Source: Bacillus_BD sp050389805
GTDB taxonomy: Bacteria > Bacillota > Bacilli > Bacillales > Cytobacillaceae
DNA length: 64,000 nucleotides
Direction of reading: 5' to 3'
Assembly (NCBI RefSeq): GCF_050389805.1
Contig: NZ_CP130945.1
Coordinates: 2,108,001-2,172,000, forward strand
Each line of letters starts with the position of its first letter. Positions within the stretch are counted from its first letter, which is position 1. The notes beneath the pieces were generated by a model that was not told the origin of the DNA, ran no database searches, and saw only the letters and a program-made list of their open reading frames with translations. Shown here piece after piece: positions 1 to 9,944 of this stretch. The position numbers and the translations under genes are program-made.

Positions 1-1
1 T

Positions 2-166
2 GAAGGTACGAAGGGTGAAACACGTTTTATTATTGTAACGGATTCTTTACCAGAGCTTTTACAAAACCTCCGTCACGAAGATTATCTTGGCATTGAAAAA
101 CTAGTTTATATATATGTGATTGAAAACAATGAAATAAGAGAAGAAAATTCATTAAAATTACTATAA
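2..166 (+). CDS. C-terminal end of an unidentified protein (5' truncated by window edge)
   Basis: An open frame runs from the window edge to a TAA at 164-166 and gives 54 residues (starts EGTKGETRFIIVTDS, ends ENSLKLL). It reads like the end of a folded alpha/beta protein, with hydrophobic strands alternating with charged turns. I do not recognise the family. It lies on the opposite strand to the following helicase gene and may be the last gene of another defence-island unit to the left. A search with the preceding sequence would be needed to name it. Confidence 0.45.
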   Translation, partial: EGTKGETRFIIVTDSLPELLQNLRHEDYLGIEKLVYIYVIENNEIREENSLKLL

Positions 167-463
167 CTGATCGATTCGTGTGTTGATGTAACTGTTCATG
201 TTCGGGAGTACTGGCTTATCATGTGGAGGTAGGCAAGATAGACTTTTTCGATGAAGCTGGACTTAGTAAAAGCTAACTTCTTGGCAAGAAAATTATATCC
301 ACGAAGGCTCATGTCTAGCCATATGGCATTTTCGGGAAAAATATAAATGCGAGAACTAGATTTACTTATTATATAAAAATATAATTGAATTTCAAGAAAT
401 TAATCGATAGTGTAAGTAATTAAAGCTTAAAGTTTAAAGCGATTCAAGAAGATGAACTTTTAA
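167..463. other. Gene-free AT-rich stretch
   Basis: About 300 bases lie between the partial upstream gene and the terminator of the minus-strand helicase operon. I see no open frame of useful length, no tRNA and no clear promoter. The first 200 bases are less AT-rich than the rest and could be decayed coding sequence, but no family is recognisable. Confidence 0.4.
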
Positions 464-512
464 TTTAAAAAGGGTATAAACAATAATAATGAATTTCATT
501 TGTTTATACCCT
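464..512 (-). terminator. Rho-independent terminator of the helicase pair
   Basis: A perfect 13-bp inverted repeat (AGGGTATAAACAA at 471-483, complement at 500-512) lies just past the stop codon of the minus-strand helicase gene. Read on the minus strand the stem is followed by TTTTTAAATTA, so it ends transcription of the two UvrD-like genes. Confidence 0.8.
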
Positions 513-518
513 AAAATT

Positions 519-1970
519 CTATTTTGATATAATTTCGTACAAATCCTTATTCAAATCATCAATAAAAGGTGAATATTCTTTTGTTGCTATCAGCATTAAT
601 GTTTTTTTAGCACGAGTCATCGCAACATAAAGTTTCTTCCTCTCACGTGATAGAAATTCGTTTTCATCCTCGCCAGGTGCGGGTTTTGAATAGGGCAATT
701 TACCTTTTTGTAAATCAGTTACAATTACGTGATCAAATTCCAACCCTTTAGATGAATGATAAGTAATTAACTTTACCCCTGGGGAAATAAAGTCTGTTTC
801 ATTATCTTTAATTTTGAAAACAGGAATTCCTTTTAAATTGAGTTTCATTTTAATGCTATCAAGTCTCATGTGAGAAACAGCAATAATCCCAATAGTATCT
901 TTAGGGTAAGAACCTCTGATTCTTTGAACATATTCTAAAATATGTTGGTCTTCCATTTGTATATCTTGGCAAAAGCATAATTGAGGTATTTTCCCCTCAA
1001 TATCTGGCTCTTGAGCTTTCTGATAGTCTACATCTTTTATATAGAGTTTGTCTTGTTCTTGAAATTGATTAGCTAATCGAATAATTTGACGAGTAGAGCG
1101 GAAAGTCTGTTCTAAAAATTTACTTCTATTACCTGTTATGTCGACTCCAGCTTGTTTCCAAGTAAAAGTTCTTCTATATATTTGTTGTCCTTTATCGGCA
1201 CCTATAGTAAGACTTTTTTTTGCAATTTTTCTTATTGCTTTTATTTGCATCGTGTTCAGATCTTGAGCTTCATCTATTAGTATATGATCCGGTTTAATCT
1301 GATCTGGAATTTGATCTGCGTTTTCTATTAATATATTTGCAAGATCATCCCCGTCAATTCCTTGATATTTTTTGTGTTTTTTTAATAGTTCATTATATTT
1401 TTCAAGTACATCATAAATAGTCTGTCGATGGGTTTTCAAAACTTTTACATCGTTACCTCGTCCAGCTCGTTTTATTGAAAGATATTCCTCTCTAGTATTT
1501 ATACCTAAACCCTTTATCCATTCAATTTCATCACAAAGAAAAGATAAAAGTGTAGAGGTTTTTCTTTTATTATCCGTTAAATTTGGGAAATGAACATTTT
1601 TAGAATGAGCATTGACAATATTTTTTGCAAAATTAATAGCCTCAATTCTATAGTCACCCACAACTAATCTAGTGTGGGGATAATTAGTTTGTTTCAGTAA
1701 TTCTATTCCCCATTGATGAAAGTTTTTAACTTCTAGGTTATTTGAATACAACTTTGCTGATAATTGACGAGAGTAATTAGTAAGAGCTTTACTAAATGTT
1801 ATGAACAAAACAGAATCATTAGGATTTTTTTCTTTTAAGTAATCAGCTCTAGCTAGTAAAATAGTGGATTTTCCACTACCTGGTATACCTTGAATAAGTA
1901 AATCACCTTCAGGTTTATGTGTCACACAATTTTGTTGAATCTCAGTTAATTTAATTGCTGATACAGCCAT
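519..1970 (-). CDS. UvrD/Rep-like superfamily 1A DNA helicase (distal gene of divergent pair)
   Basis: A 483-residue SF1A helicase. All core motifs are visible: Walker A GIPGSGKS (residues 28-35), Walker B DEAQD (233-237), motif III around GADKGQQIY, motif IV with QTFRST, motif V TYHSSKGLEFD and motif VI YVAMTRAKK near the C-terminus. The frame is open to 2096, but the ATG at 1970 is the likely start: GAGAGGGA lies 5' of it and it leaves a 16-nt gap after the upstream gene, whereas longer versions overlap that gene. At this length it lacks most of the 1B/2B insertions of housekeeping UvrD/PcrA. It is co-transcribed with the second UvrD-like gene and divergent from DISARM drmA, which suggests a defence role, but that is inference. 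It could also be an unrelated island passenger. Confidence 0.85.
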   Translation of the reverse strand: MAVSAIKLTEIQQNCVTHKPEGDLLIQGIPGSGKSTILLARADYLKEKNPNDSVLFITFSKALTNYSRQLSAKLYSNNLEVKNFHQWGIELLKQTNYPHTRLVVGDYRIEAINFAKNIVNAHSKNVHFPNLTDNKRKTSTLLSFLCDEIEWIKGLGINTREEYLSIKRAGRGNDVKVLKTHRQTIYDVLEKYNELLKKHKKYQGIDGDDLANILIENADQIPDQIKPDHILIDEAQDLNTMQIKAIRKIAKKSLTIGADKGQQIYRRTFTWKQAGVDITGNRSKFLEQTFRSTRQIIRLANQFQEQDKLYIKDVDYQKAQEPDIEGKIPQLCFCQDIQMEDQHILEYVQRIRGSYPKDTIGIIAVSHMRLDSIKMKLNLKGIPVFKIKDNETDFISPGVKLITYHSSKGLEFDHVIVTDLQKGKLPYSKPAPGEDENEFLSRERKKLYVAMTRAKKTLMLIATKEYSPFIDDLNKDLYEIISK

Positions 1971-1986
1971 ATTATCCCTCTCAATA

Positions 1987-3813
1987 CTAGAAGAGTTCCA
2001 TGAGTCTCCGTAATTCTTCTTTTTCTCTTTTTTCTCGTTCTTCAATGTCTTCCGTGGTTCTATCAATAATCTCTTTATCTTTGGAATTAAATCCATTAGT
2101 AGTCTCTTCCTTTACTATGCTATGGTATTTTTCATGTCTGACATCTGAATGAAGACAAAGATCCAGAAAACTCTCAAACTCGAAACCTTTTTTTCCTAAA
2201 ATGTATAGTCGTTCTGAAGCTCGAGTAATTGCAACATATAACAACCTTTTCTCTTCATCAATATCTGGTTGACTACTATGAGGAAAATCTCGATCACCTA
2301 AAAAAAGAATGAAAACAACAGGGTATTCAAGTCCTTTTGAATCATGTATTGTCTTAATAGTTACAGAATCATCATCATAATCATACAATGGTTCATCAAT
2401 TTCCATAAGATAATCAATTAAATCATCGGTGTACGTAGCACCTTGATTAATGACATCTTTCACAAAGTTAATAAGTTCTTTGCTTTCGCCTTTTTTTTCT
2501 AAAATGGAAAGGACATCGTCAAGAAGTTCATCTTCATACATTTCTCTAATTTTTAATACTTGTGTATTTATAGAATGAGTAATATTTTCTTTAGCTCTTT
2601 CGATAAGACTATACTTAATATTTAATTGGTTTAGCTGTTCGATAACATGATCTTTCTGAGGGCTATATTCAGAATTTTTTCTGTACAAGATGCAAATATC
2701 AGAAGGTGAGTATTGGTCTTCTAAAAGTTTTTTTATCGTCTTAGCAATATATCCTCCTGCTAAAAATATAGATTGAGTTTCAACAATTGTTGGAATAGTA
2801 CCTGAAGCTCCTTTCACAGAATCAATAACATTTTCTGAAATTAGATCATTAGAGAGCTTAACAATTTCACCCGTTGAACGATAATTTTTTCTTAAAGTGA
2901 TAAATCCAGTGTTCTGATGATCCCTTTGAGTAAAAAAAGTAAGAAATCGATCTAAATTTTTACTATTTGATCCATTAAAAGTATAAATAGTTTGGTTTTT
3001 ATCACCTACAACAGTTACATAATGTTCTTCATGAAGTAGCGAAAGCAAAAATTGCTCTTGAGCAAGTGATGTATCTTGAAATTCGTCAACAAATATATAT
3101 TCAAAATTTGATGAGAGTTCTTTATAAGTATTTGATTTTAATTTTAATAATCTGATGGCTTCAGTTATCATACCTTGGTAATCTGTTACATTCTTAATCT
3201 TTTCAATTTTATGGACACGTTCCCAATAAATTTGCAGGTCTTTTCCACTAATCAATATTCTACCATCGTTAATAGTATTAATATGATATGTTTTATTTTG
3301 AGATATTTTACTCCAATGGTTAAGAGGGTTCTGTTCTATATCATTGCCTTGTCTAACTCGATTATAGGCAGTTGCTAATGCAATATTTACAATTTCTCTA
3401 TTAGAGTATTCATTACATAATCCTTTCAAAATAGAAGGATCAAGTTTTTGAAAGTCTTCAGTATTAACCAGTTTGAATCCCTCTCTATAACGAGTTTCTT
3501 CAAAATGAATGCCATATCTTATAGTTCGATAAGCAAGACTATGAAATGTTAAAATTCTAGGTTTTCCACCATAGCCTAGCAGATCTGATAATTCATCCAG
3601 TTTATTTACTAAATGTCCTTTTGCGGCTCTTGAAAAAGATATGCCTAAGATCCGGTCGGAACTTATCCCTTTTTCTCCAATTAAATAGAGTATTTTGGCT
3701 GCTATTGTGGTGGTTTTTCCCGTTCCTGGTCCAGCATTAATAAGTAAATATTTTAAAGGTGAAGTCACTGCTGACTTTTGCTCAGTATTTAATAGTTTAA
3801 ATATTTTATCCAT
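1987..3813 (-). CDS. UvrD/PcrA-like superfamily 1A DNA helicase (proximal gene of divergent pair)
   Basis: A 608-residue ATP-dependent helicase. Visible motifs are a Q-motif region (LNTEQKSAV, residues 8-16), Walker A GPGTGKT (28-34), Walker B DEFQD (243-247), motif III VGDKNQTIYTFNGS, motif IV NYRSTGEI, motif V TIHDSKGLEYP and motif VI LYVAITRASERL. The C-terminal 60 residues are very rich in E and K, ending in a charged helix. ATG at 3813 is preceded by AAAGGG at suitable spacing. It is the first gene of a two-gene minus-strand operon whose start faces drmA across about 130 bp. Class 2 DISARM loci usually carry drmE here, and this pair occupies that place. Whether it substitutes for DrmE is inference. 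Confidence 0.87.
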   Translation of the reverse strand: MDKIFKLLNTEQKSAVTSPLKYLLINAGPGTGKTTTIAAKILYLIGEKGISSDRILGISFSRAAKGHLVNKLDELSDLLGYGGKPRILTFHSLAYRTIRYGIHFEETRYREGFKLVNTEDFQKLDPSILKGLCNEYSNREIVNIALATAYNRVRQGNDIEQNPLNHWSKISQNKTYHINTINDGRILISGKDLQIYWERVHKIEKIKNVTDYQGMITEAIRLLKLKSNTYKELSSNFEYIFVDEFQDTSLAQEQFLLSLLHEEHYVTVVGDKNQTIYTFNGSNSKNLDRFLTFFTQRDHQNTGFITLRKNYRSTGEIVKLSNDLISENVIDSVKGASGTIPTIVETQSIFLAGGYIAKTIKKLLEDQYSPSDICILYRKNSEYSPQKDHVIEQLNQLNIKYSLIERAKENITHSINTQVLKIREMYEDELLDDVLSILEKKGESKELINFVKDVINQGATYTDDLIDYLMEIDEPLYDYDDDSVTIKTIHDSKGLEYPVVFILFLGDRDFPHSSQPDIDEEKRLLYVAITRASERLYILGKKGFEFESFLDLCLHSDVRHEKYHSIVKEETTNGFNSKDKEIIDRTTEDIEEREKREKEELRRLMELF

Positions 3814-3942
3814 ATAACAAACCCTTTTATATAATTTTATAATAATACTATTTTACCAAATTAATAGGACTAATTGAATGTATTTTAATAAATAATAAAT
3901 GGTAATATATATGTATTGAAATTAATAAATGAGGTGAATGTG

Positions 3943-6900
3943 ATGGGTTCATCAATTAGAAAAGCTCGTGAAGAGTTATTAGAACGACTGCAATATGAAT
4001 TAGTTGGTCCAGAAACAGAACAAGAAACAATTAAAATAAAACCATTACAAAAATATTTAACAGGTATTTTATGGCCGATGAAATCTAGTGTTGCTGCATT
4101 TGAAGATGAAGTTGAATTAATTCATGGAAAAAAAACTTCAAATGAAGCAATTGAGTCTATTGCATCTTTAGCCAAAGCAATGAATCCTTCTTCGGTAGGA
4201 TTATCTTTTCTGGTTGATAAAAAATATCCAGAAATTGTTGTAAATGTTAATTTTGGAATGTATGAAGATGTTGGAGAAAATTATTGGAGCAGAATCCCTT
4301 ATGAATTAATTAATTTCTCTATTGATCTTTCACACAATATAGGCAGAAAGCAAACAAAGAAGATATTAAGGAAAGATGGAAAAAATGTAGATTTAAAAGA
4401 TCGGGTACAAATAGAATGGATTGTTAGGAATTATAAAGAAAGCTATGCAGTTAGTTTGTTTTTAGTAAATCGATATGTACAAGAAGTAGATGAACATGAT
4501 ATTGATTATAAATGTGTATTTCAGCCTAAAATTATTCTAAAAAGTAAACAAAATGAATCATTTATGGTTCGTAATGCATTTTCGGCTAATGAAAAGGGTT
4601 TTCAGGATGATGATACTAAATCAAATGAACTTTTGTATCGAAATGAACATGTTTTTGGAGTTGGACATAGTATCTCCGTTAAATGGGAAAAAGTTTATCG
4701 AGAGAAAGATGATATTCGTGCAGGAGTTTTAGAGACGGAGATTATTCCTGCTCTTGAAATACCAATGGTTATTCCTCCAGATTGGAATGAAGGTGGAACA
4801 TTGGATATGAATAAACTTGCTAAAATGAAAAGTCCATCTCAAGTCAATGAAGCTTTGCAACCCCTTATTAGTAAATATAAAGAATGGATTGATGAAAGGG
4901 AAGAAGAAATACATAATTTAGAATCACAATATATTGTTACTGCAAATGATCATATTAGGTCTTGTAGAGAATCTCTAAACAGGATGAAAAATGGTTTAAA
5001 AAAAGTTACAGATCCTAATGATGATAAGGTATTCAAGGCTTTTATTTTCGCTAATAGAGTAATGGCTAAACAAAGAGCTCATAGTGAAGCGATTGAAAAG
5101 AAAAAATCTCCAGAAAACGTACAAGCAATCTGGAGACCATTCCAAATCGCGTTTTTTCTACAAAATATTGAAGGTATAGTTGATCCTTCTTCAAACGATC
5201 GTAAAATTGCTGATTTACTCTGGTTCCCTACTGGTGGAGGTAAAACAGAAGCCTATTTAGGTTTAGCTGCTTTTACTATTGGATATAGACGCCTGCTTAA
5301 TATCTCAGACTATCGTACTGATGTTGGGGTTTCAGTTATTATGAGATATACTCTTCGTTTGTTAACGATTCAACAATTTCAACGTGCAACTACAATGATA
5401 TGTGCTTGCGAAGAAATTAGGAAGGAATCACCAGAAATATGGGGGAATACAAGGTTCCGGATTGGTTTATGGGTTGGAGATAATAGTGTACCTAATAAAT
5501 TTGATGATGCAAAGACCGTTATTAAAGCCAAAGAAGATTCAATTATAAGAAAAACTAACGATAGTTACACCGGTAGTATTAAGGGTACGCCTATACAATT
5601 AGTTACCTGTCCTTGGTGTGGAACAAAGCTAGTTGATAAAGAAAATCCAAAAGCATTTTTAAATTCTTACAAAGCATCAGATAAAAAAAGAAGAATTATT
5701 ATTTCTTGTCCAAACAGGGATTGTTCATTTCATAAAAATAATTCAGAAAGAGAAGGGTTACCAGTTTTAGTGACAGATGAAGAAATTTATCGCTTACTAC
5801 CTGACTTGGTGATTGGAACTGTTGATAAATTTGCTAGAATGCCATGGCAACCTGAGGTGCAAAATTTGTTTGGAAGAGTAAAAGGGGAAGTTAAAGGTTG
5901 GGGTTTTTTATCAAATGGAAACAATAAAAACGAACAAAATAATGTAAAAAACGTAGCAGGTAATTTAATAATCAACAATAGTGATCAAGTATATCCACCT
6001 AATCTAATCATACAAGATGAACTCCATTTAATCTCCGGACCTTTGGGGACAATGGTAGGTCTATATGAAACAGCAGTTGATTATTTGTCATCTGTAAAAA
6101 TAGAAGGAAAAGTTATAGGACCTAAAATTGTGGCATCAACAGCTACAATAAAAAATGCAAAAAAACAGATTGAAGGGCTCTATACAAGAGTTCCACAAAT
6201 TTTCCCAAGCCCTGGATTGGAGCATACGGATTCATTTTTTGCTAAACAAAGGTCTCTGAATGATAAGCCAGGACGAATGTATGTTGGAGTATTTTCACCA
6301 GGAAGAAGTATGAAAACAACCTTACTTCGAATACTAGCTAATCAATTATCTAGTATTACAGCGATGGAAAAAGATTATGAATTGGAGCATTTAGATCCTT
6401 ATCAAACCATTGTAGGTTATTTTAATAGCTTAAGGGAGTTAGGAGGGGCTGTACGTTTAATTGAAGATGACGTTCCTGCTCGTATGAAAACACTCGAAAA
6501 TCAATTTGATGAAAATAGTAAATTTCAATTCATTTATCGAGAGTTAGATCGTGATGTTCCTGAATTAACAAGTCGTATTGATTCTGGAAAAATCCCTGAA
6601 CTTTTAGATCGTTTGCAGCAGGTTTATCATCAGAGTGGAGATATAACACCGGTAGATGTTTTACTAGCAAGTAATATGATTTCTGTTGGTGTTGATGTTT
6701 CTCGACTTGGATTAATGGTTGTGAATGGACAACCTAAAACTACAGCAGAATACATCCAATCCACTAGCCGGGTTGGAAGACGAGACCCTGGACTAATCGT
6801 TACATCTTACAACTGGGCAAGACCGAGAGATATCTCACATTACGAAGAGTTTTATGCCTATCATTCTGCGATATATCGCTATGTGGAACCTATAAGTGTA

Positions 6901-7293
6901 ACACCATTCTCTTCAAGGGCAAGAGACCGTGGACTAGCAGCTGTTCTAGTTTCAATGTTGAGATTAGGTAATCCAGAACTAACCCAAAATTCTGCAGCTA
7001 ACGCTATTGAAAGAATAAATGAATCATCTGAAGAAATAATAAATATTTTTCTAGATAGAGCGGAGGCTATGCATGTTTCAAAAGAAGAAGTAGAGAGACA
7101 TCTACAGCAATTGTTAGAGGAGTGGAATGATACTGTTGGAAAAAGCAAATTAAACTATAACAAATTTAAACCACAAGATGAAACAAATCTCTTATATCCA
7201 CTTGGAAAAGAAAAATCTGAAGGTATATATAAAACTCCAAACTCCATGAGAGATGTAGAACCAACAGCAGGGATCTACATAAGAAAGGATTGA
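3943..7293 (+). CDS. drmA: DISARM helicase DrmA
   Basis: A 1116-residue SF2 helicase-like protein, the core DISARM component together with DrmB. Motifs: Walker A TGGGKT (residues 430-435), Walker B as DELH (692-695), motif III around ASTAT, and QSTSRVGRR as motif VI (939-947) after a SVGVD motif V. Paired cysteines (CPWCG, then CPNRDC) between motifs I and II look like a zinc-binding insert. The frame opens at a TTG at 3916, but ATG 3943 has GAGGTG six bases upstream and is preferred. The N-terminal 400 residues precede the helicase core, as is typical of this long family. In studied DISARM systems DrmA with DrmB forms a DNA-loading complex. It is followed immediately by drmB. Confidence 0.93.
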   Translation: MGSSIRKAREELLERLQYELVGPETEQETIKIKPLQKYLTGILWPMKSSVAAFEDEVELIHGKKTSNEAIESIASLAKAMNPSSVGLSFLVDKKYPEIVVNVNFGMYEDVGENYWSRIPYELINFSIDLSHNIGRKQTKKILRKDGKNVDLKDRVQIEWIVRNYKESYAVSLFLVNRYVQEVDEHDIDYKCVFQPKIILKSKQNESFMVRNAFSANEKGFQDDDTKSNELLYRNEHVFGVGHSISVKWEKVYREKDDIRAGVLETEIIPALEIPMVIPPDWNEGGTLDMNKLAKMKSPSQVNEALQPLISKYKEWIDEREEEIHNLESQYIVTANDHIRSCRESLNRMKNGLKKVTDPNDDKVFKAFIFANRVMAKQRAHSEAIEKKKSPENVQAIWRPFQIAFFLQNIEGIVDPSSNDRKIADLLWFPTGGGKTEAYLGLAAFTIGYRRLLNISDYRTDVGVSVIMRYTLRLLTIQQFQRATTMICACEEIRKESPEIWGNTRFRIGLWVGDNSVPNKFDDAKTVIKAKEDSIIRKTNDSYTGSIKGTPIQLVTCPWCGTKLVDKENPKAFLNSYKASDKKRRIIISCPNRDCSFHKNNSEREGLPVLVTDEEIYRLLPDLVIGTVDKFARMPWQPEVQNLFGRVKGEVKGWGFLSNGNNKNEQNNVKNVAGNLIINNSDQVYPPNLIIQDELHLISGPLGTMVGLYETAVDYLSSVKIEGKVIGPKIVASTATIKNAKKQIEGLYTRVPQIFPSPGLEHTDSFFAKQRSLNDKPGRMYVGVFSPGRSMKTTLLRILANQLSSITAMEKDYELEHLDPYQTIVGYFNSLRELGGAVRLIEDDVPARMKTLENQFDENSKFQFIYRELDRDVPELTSRIDSGKIPELLDRLQQVYHQSGDITPVDVLLASNMISVGVDVSRLGLMVVNGQPKTTAEYIQSTSRVGRRDPGLIVTSYNWARPRDISHYEEFYAYHSAIYRYVEPISVTPFSSRARDRGLAAVLVSMLRLGNPELTQNSAANAIERINESSEEIINIFLDRAEAMHVSKEEVERHLQQLLEEWNDTVGKSKLNYNKFKPQDETNLLYPLGKEKSEGIYKTPNSMRDVEPTAGIYIRKD

Positions 7294-7298
7294 TGGAA

Positions 7299-9098
7299 AT
7301 GAGTAAAAAGGTAGGGGAATTAAGACCAAGTCAATTTATCACAACTTTTGGTCCGGGTGCAATCGTAGATCTCCCTGATTACTCCGTAATTATAGGAGGA
7401 ATTGATAAATGGGATAGTTTAGATGTTTCAAAAGCCCAAACGATCGAAGAACCTAGGGTAATGAAAAAGTTAAAAATAAAACAGATAAAATCTATTCCAA
7501 TTAATGATAAGGATGAGTTTGGGACTATCCCGGCATATCGATTTCCAGAATATCATGTTTGCCCTAATTGTAGAAAATTAGGTAAACGTGATGGTCATGA
7601 TTTTTTTGAAGAGGAAGGCGTATTATATTGTAAAAACCCAGATAACGAAAAAGGACCTTGTCCAAAAGTAAAGACCCATCCTGTGCGTTTTATTACGGCT
7701 TGTAAAAACGGACATATAAGTGATTTTCCTTGGCTTTTCTATGTTCACAAAGGTGAAAAATATGATTTCAAAAAGTGTAAATTGTATTTAATCGATGAAG
7801 GAAAAACAGGATCATTAAAAGACTTGGTTGTGTCTTGTTCTACCTGCGGTAAGGAACGCTCAATAAGTGAAGCTTTATATAATAATAAGATACTTGGTAA
7901 ATGTTCTGGATCAAGACCTTGGTTAAGAGATAAAGAGGATATGTGTGAAGAGGATAATGAACTACTTCTAAGAGGTGCGTCGAATATATATTTTTCATCC
8001 ATAGAAAGTTCTTTATTAATTCCTAGCAACGCAGAAAATATTGATGAATTTATTAAGGACCATATAAATTTTGAAGATGAAGAATTAATAAGTGATAAAA
8101 GAGTCTTTGATACGGTTATGAAGCGTGACCCTGATATACAAAGAATAGGTATTGATAAAGCATGGGCAATTGTTCAACGTATTAAAAATAAAATAAATTC
8201 TGATTATGATCTACGAACACCTGAGTACCAAGCTTTATTAACTGAACATAATAATTACGATGATATTAATTTTCAAACTGAAAAAGAATCAGTCCCTGAG
8301 CGTTACAATCATTTAATAACTAATTTAATTAGAGTTAAGCGCTTAAAAGAGGTAATGGTGTTAAAAGGATTTACAAGAATTCAACCGCTACCTGATGTTA
8401 CATCTATACTCTCGGACCAAGCATCTAATAATAATGAGGATAAACCTCGTAAGGACGTAGTAGAAATAGCTCCGATTAGTAATGTAAAATTGGATTGGTT
8501 ACTAGGAGTAGAAACGTACGGAGAAGGTATCTTTATAACAATAAATAATGATCTATTAGAAGATTGGGAAAGCAAACGTCGTCAATATGAAATTGGGATG
8601 GAAGTAGCACATAAGAAGATCTATAAAGAAAGAGATTTTCCTGATGAAGCTATTCCAGCATTTCCAGGAATACGTTATGCTTTACTTCATACACTTTCCC
8701 ATGCATTAATTAGAGAGTTTACTTTACATTCAGGTTATTCGTCATCTGCCCTAAAAGAGAGGATATATTCAGATCCAGAGAATGGAATGGCGGGAATATT
8801 AATTTATACTTCAACAGTTGATTCAGAAGGGAGTCTTGGTGGATTAGTCGAGTTAGGTAGGAGGGATAAATTTGAAATGATATTAGCTAGAGCTTTAGCT
8901 GCTGCAAGATACTGTTCAGGTGACCCTCAATGTGCAGAACATGATGCTGAACACTTTTCAGATGTGAATGGTGCAGCATGTCATAGCTGTATGCTTATTT
9001 CAGAAACTTCTTGTGAAAAGTCCAATCGATATTTGGATCGTTCTCTTCTAGTAGAAACAGTTGCGAATGCTAAACGGGAGTTTTTCCATATTGAATAA
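7299..9098 (+). CDS. drmB: DISARM protein DrmB (DUF1998)
   Basis: A 599-residue protein. The N-terminus carries the family signature RPSQFITTFGPGAIVDLPDY. A zinc-binding region follows (HVCPNCRK, later CK/CP pairs and SCSTCGKE), and the C-terminal 120 residues form the DUF1998 domain (HTLSHALIRE, YTSTVDSEGSLGGL, then GAACHSCML with spaced cysteines). TTG 7290, ATG 7293 and ATG 7299 are all in frame. AGAAAGGA at 7282-7289 best fits ATG 7299. It starts just past the drmA stop at 7291-7293, so the two are translationally linked. DrmB partners DrmA in DISARM. Confidence 0.93.
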   Translation: MSKKVGELRPSQFITTFGPGAIVDLPDYSVIIGGIDKWDSLDVSKAQTIEEPRVMKKLKIKQIKSIPINDKDEFGTIPAYRFPEYHVCPNCRKLGKRDGHDFFEEEGVLYCKNPDNEKGPCPKVKTHPVRFITACKNGHISDFPWLFYVHKGEKYDFKKCKLYLIDEGKTGSLKDLVVSCSTCGKERSISEALYNNKILGKCSGSRPWLRDKEDMCEEDNELLLRGASNIYFSSIESSLLIPSNAENIDEFIKDHINFEDEELISDKRVFDTVMKRDPDIQRIGIDKAWAIVQRIKNKINSDYDLRTPEYQALLTEHNNYDDINFQTEKESVPERYNHLITNLIRVKRLKEVMVLKGFTRIQPLPDVTSILSDQASNNNEDKPRKDVVEIAPISNVKLDWLLGVETYGEGIFITINNDLLEDWESKRRQYEIGMEVAHKKIYKERDFPDEAIPAFPGIRYALLHTLSHALIREFTLHSGYSSSALKERIYSDPENGMAGILIYTSTVDSEGSLGGLVELGRRDKFEMILARALAAARYCSGDPQCAEHDAEHFSDVNGAACHSCMLISETSCEKSNRYLDRSLLVETVANAKREFFHIE

Positions 9099-9873
9099 TT
9101 ATCAAGATAAACTTATTCAATTTGTTTTTTTATGTACAAAGTTTAGTAATCATCATCTATATAATAGATTTATTGGGCTATTAAAGGTCCATAAAGTTAA
9201 TGATGGATATAGTGAAATAATATCTAAATTAAAATTCCCTTTTGATTTGGAATATATTGTATATGAATTGTTGCAATCTGCACATAAAAATAATATTAAT
9301 TCAAGACGACTGTTAGAAGATCTAGAAATTATATATAAGATGGCAATAAAACAAATAGAATCACAACCAAGAATTACTCCGGTTTGGACAGGACCTATTA
9401 AGGATCAGGGTGAAATAATTTATAAAACTTATGAAACCGTAAAAAATCTTATCGATTCTGCAAAAGAAGAAGTTTTTATAGTAGGATATAATTTTTCTTT
9501 CAAAGAGAAAGAGATTCAGGACTTACTTATTAGAATAGAAAAAGCTGCTGTAAGAAATTGTAGAATAAATTTTATTGTAAATAAAAAAGAAAAAAATCTA
9601 AAAGAAATTATTGAAAATTGGGGACATGAACGATTTTATTTAAATATATATTATTGGAAGGGGGTAAGCTGTGAGGAATATACAAGCTTGCATGCCAAAT
9701 TAATAATTATTGATCAGGATAAAATGCTTTTAACATCATCTAACTTTTCCTATCATGGTTTCAGGAAAAATATTGAAACCGGAGTTTTATTAGAGAATCA
9801 TCGGGTAGTTAAAGATATTAGAAATCAGTATCAATTATTGATGCGGAATAATCAAATGGAAAAATATTATTAA
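9091..9873 (+). CDS. drmC: DISARM phospholipase D-like protein DrmC
   Basis: A 260-residue protein with one HKD/PLD motif near the C-terminus: H201-A-K203 with D208, followed by TSSNFSYHG. One motif per chain implies dimerisation for nuclease-type chemistry, as in other single-HKD PLD proteins. TTG 9091 (after GGGAG at about 9076) gives a short overlap with the drmB stop and is preferred to the in-frame TTG 9061 or ATG 9067. The N-terminal half is helical and family-specific. In reported DISARM systems DrmC is accessory and often dispensable. Its place between drmB and drmMII matches class 2 DISARM gene order. Confidence 0.9.
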   Translation: MNNYQDKLIQFVFLCTKFSNHHLYNRFIGLLKVHKVNDGYSEIISKLKFPFDLEYIVYELLQSAHKNNINSRRLLEDLEIIYKMAIKQIESQPRITPVWTGPIKDQGEIIYKTYETVKNLIDSAKEEVFIVGYNFSFKEKEIQDLLIRIEKAAVRNCRINFIVNKKEKNLKEIIENWGHERFYLNIYYWKGVSCEEYTSLHAKLIIIDQDKMLLTSSNFSYHGFRKNIETGVLLENHRVVKDIRNQYQLLMRNNQMEKYY

Positions 9874-9944
9874 AATCAGGGATTTCATTAATGTAATAAA
9901 CCTGGTACAATTAATTATTATATGGATTAAAGGGAAGTCGTAAA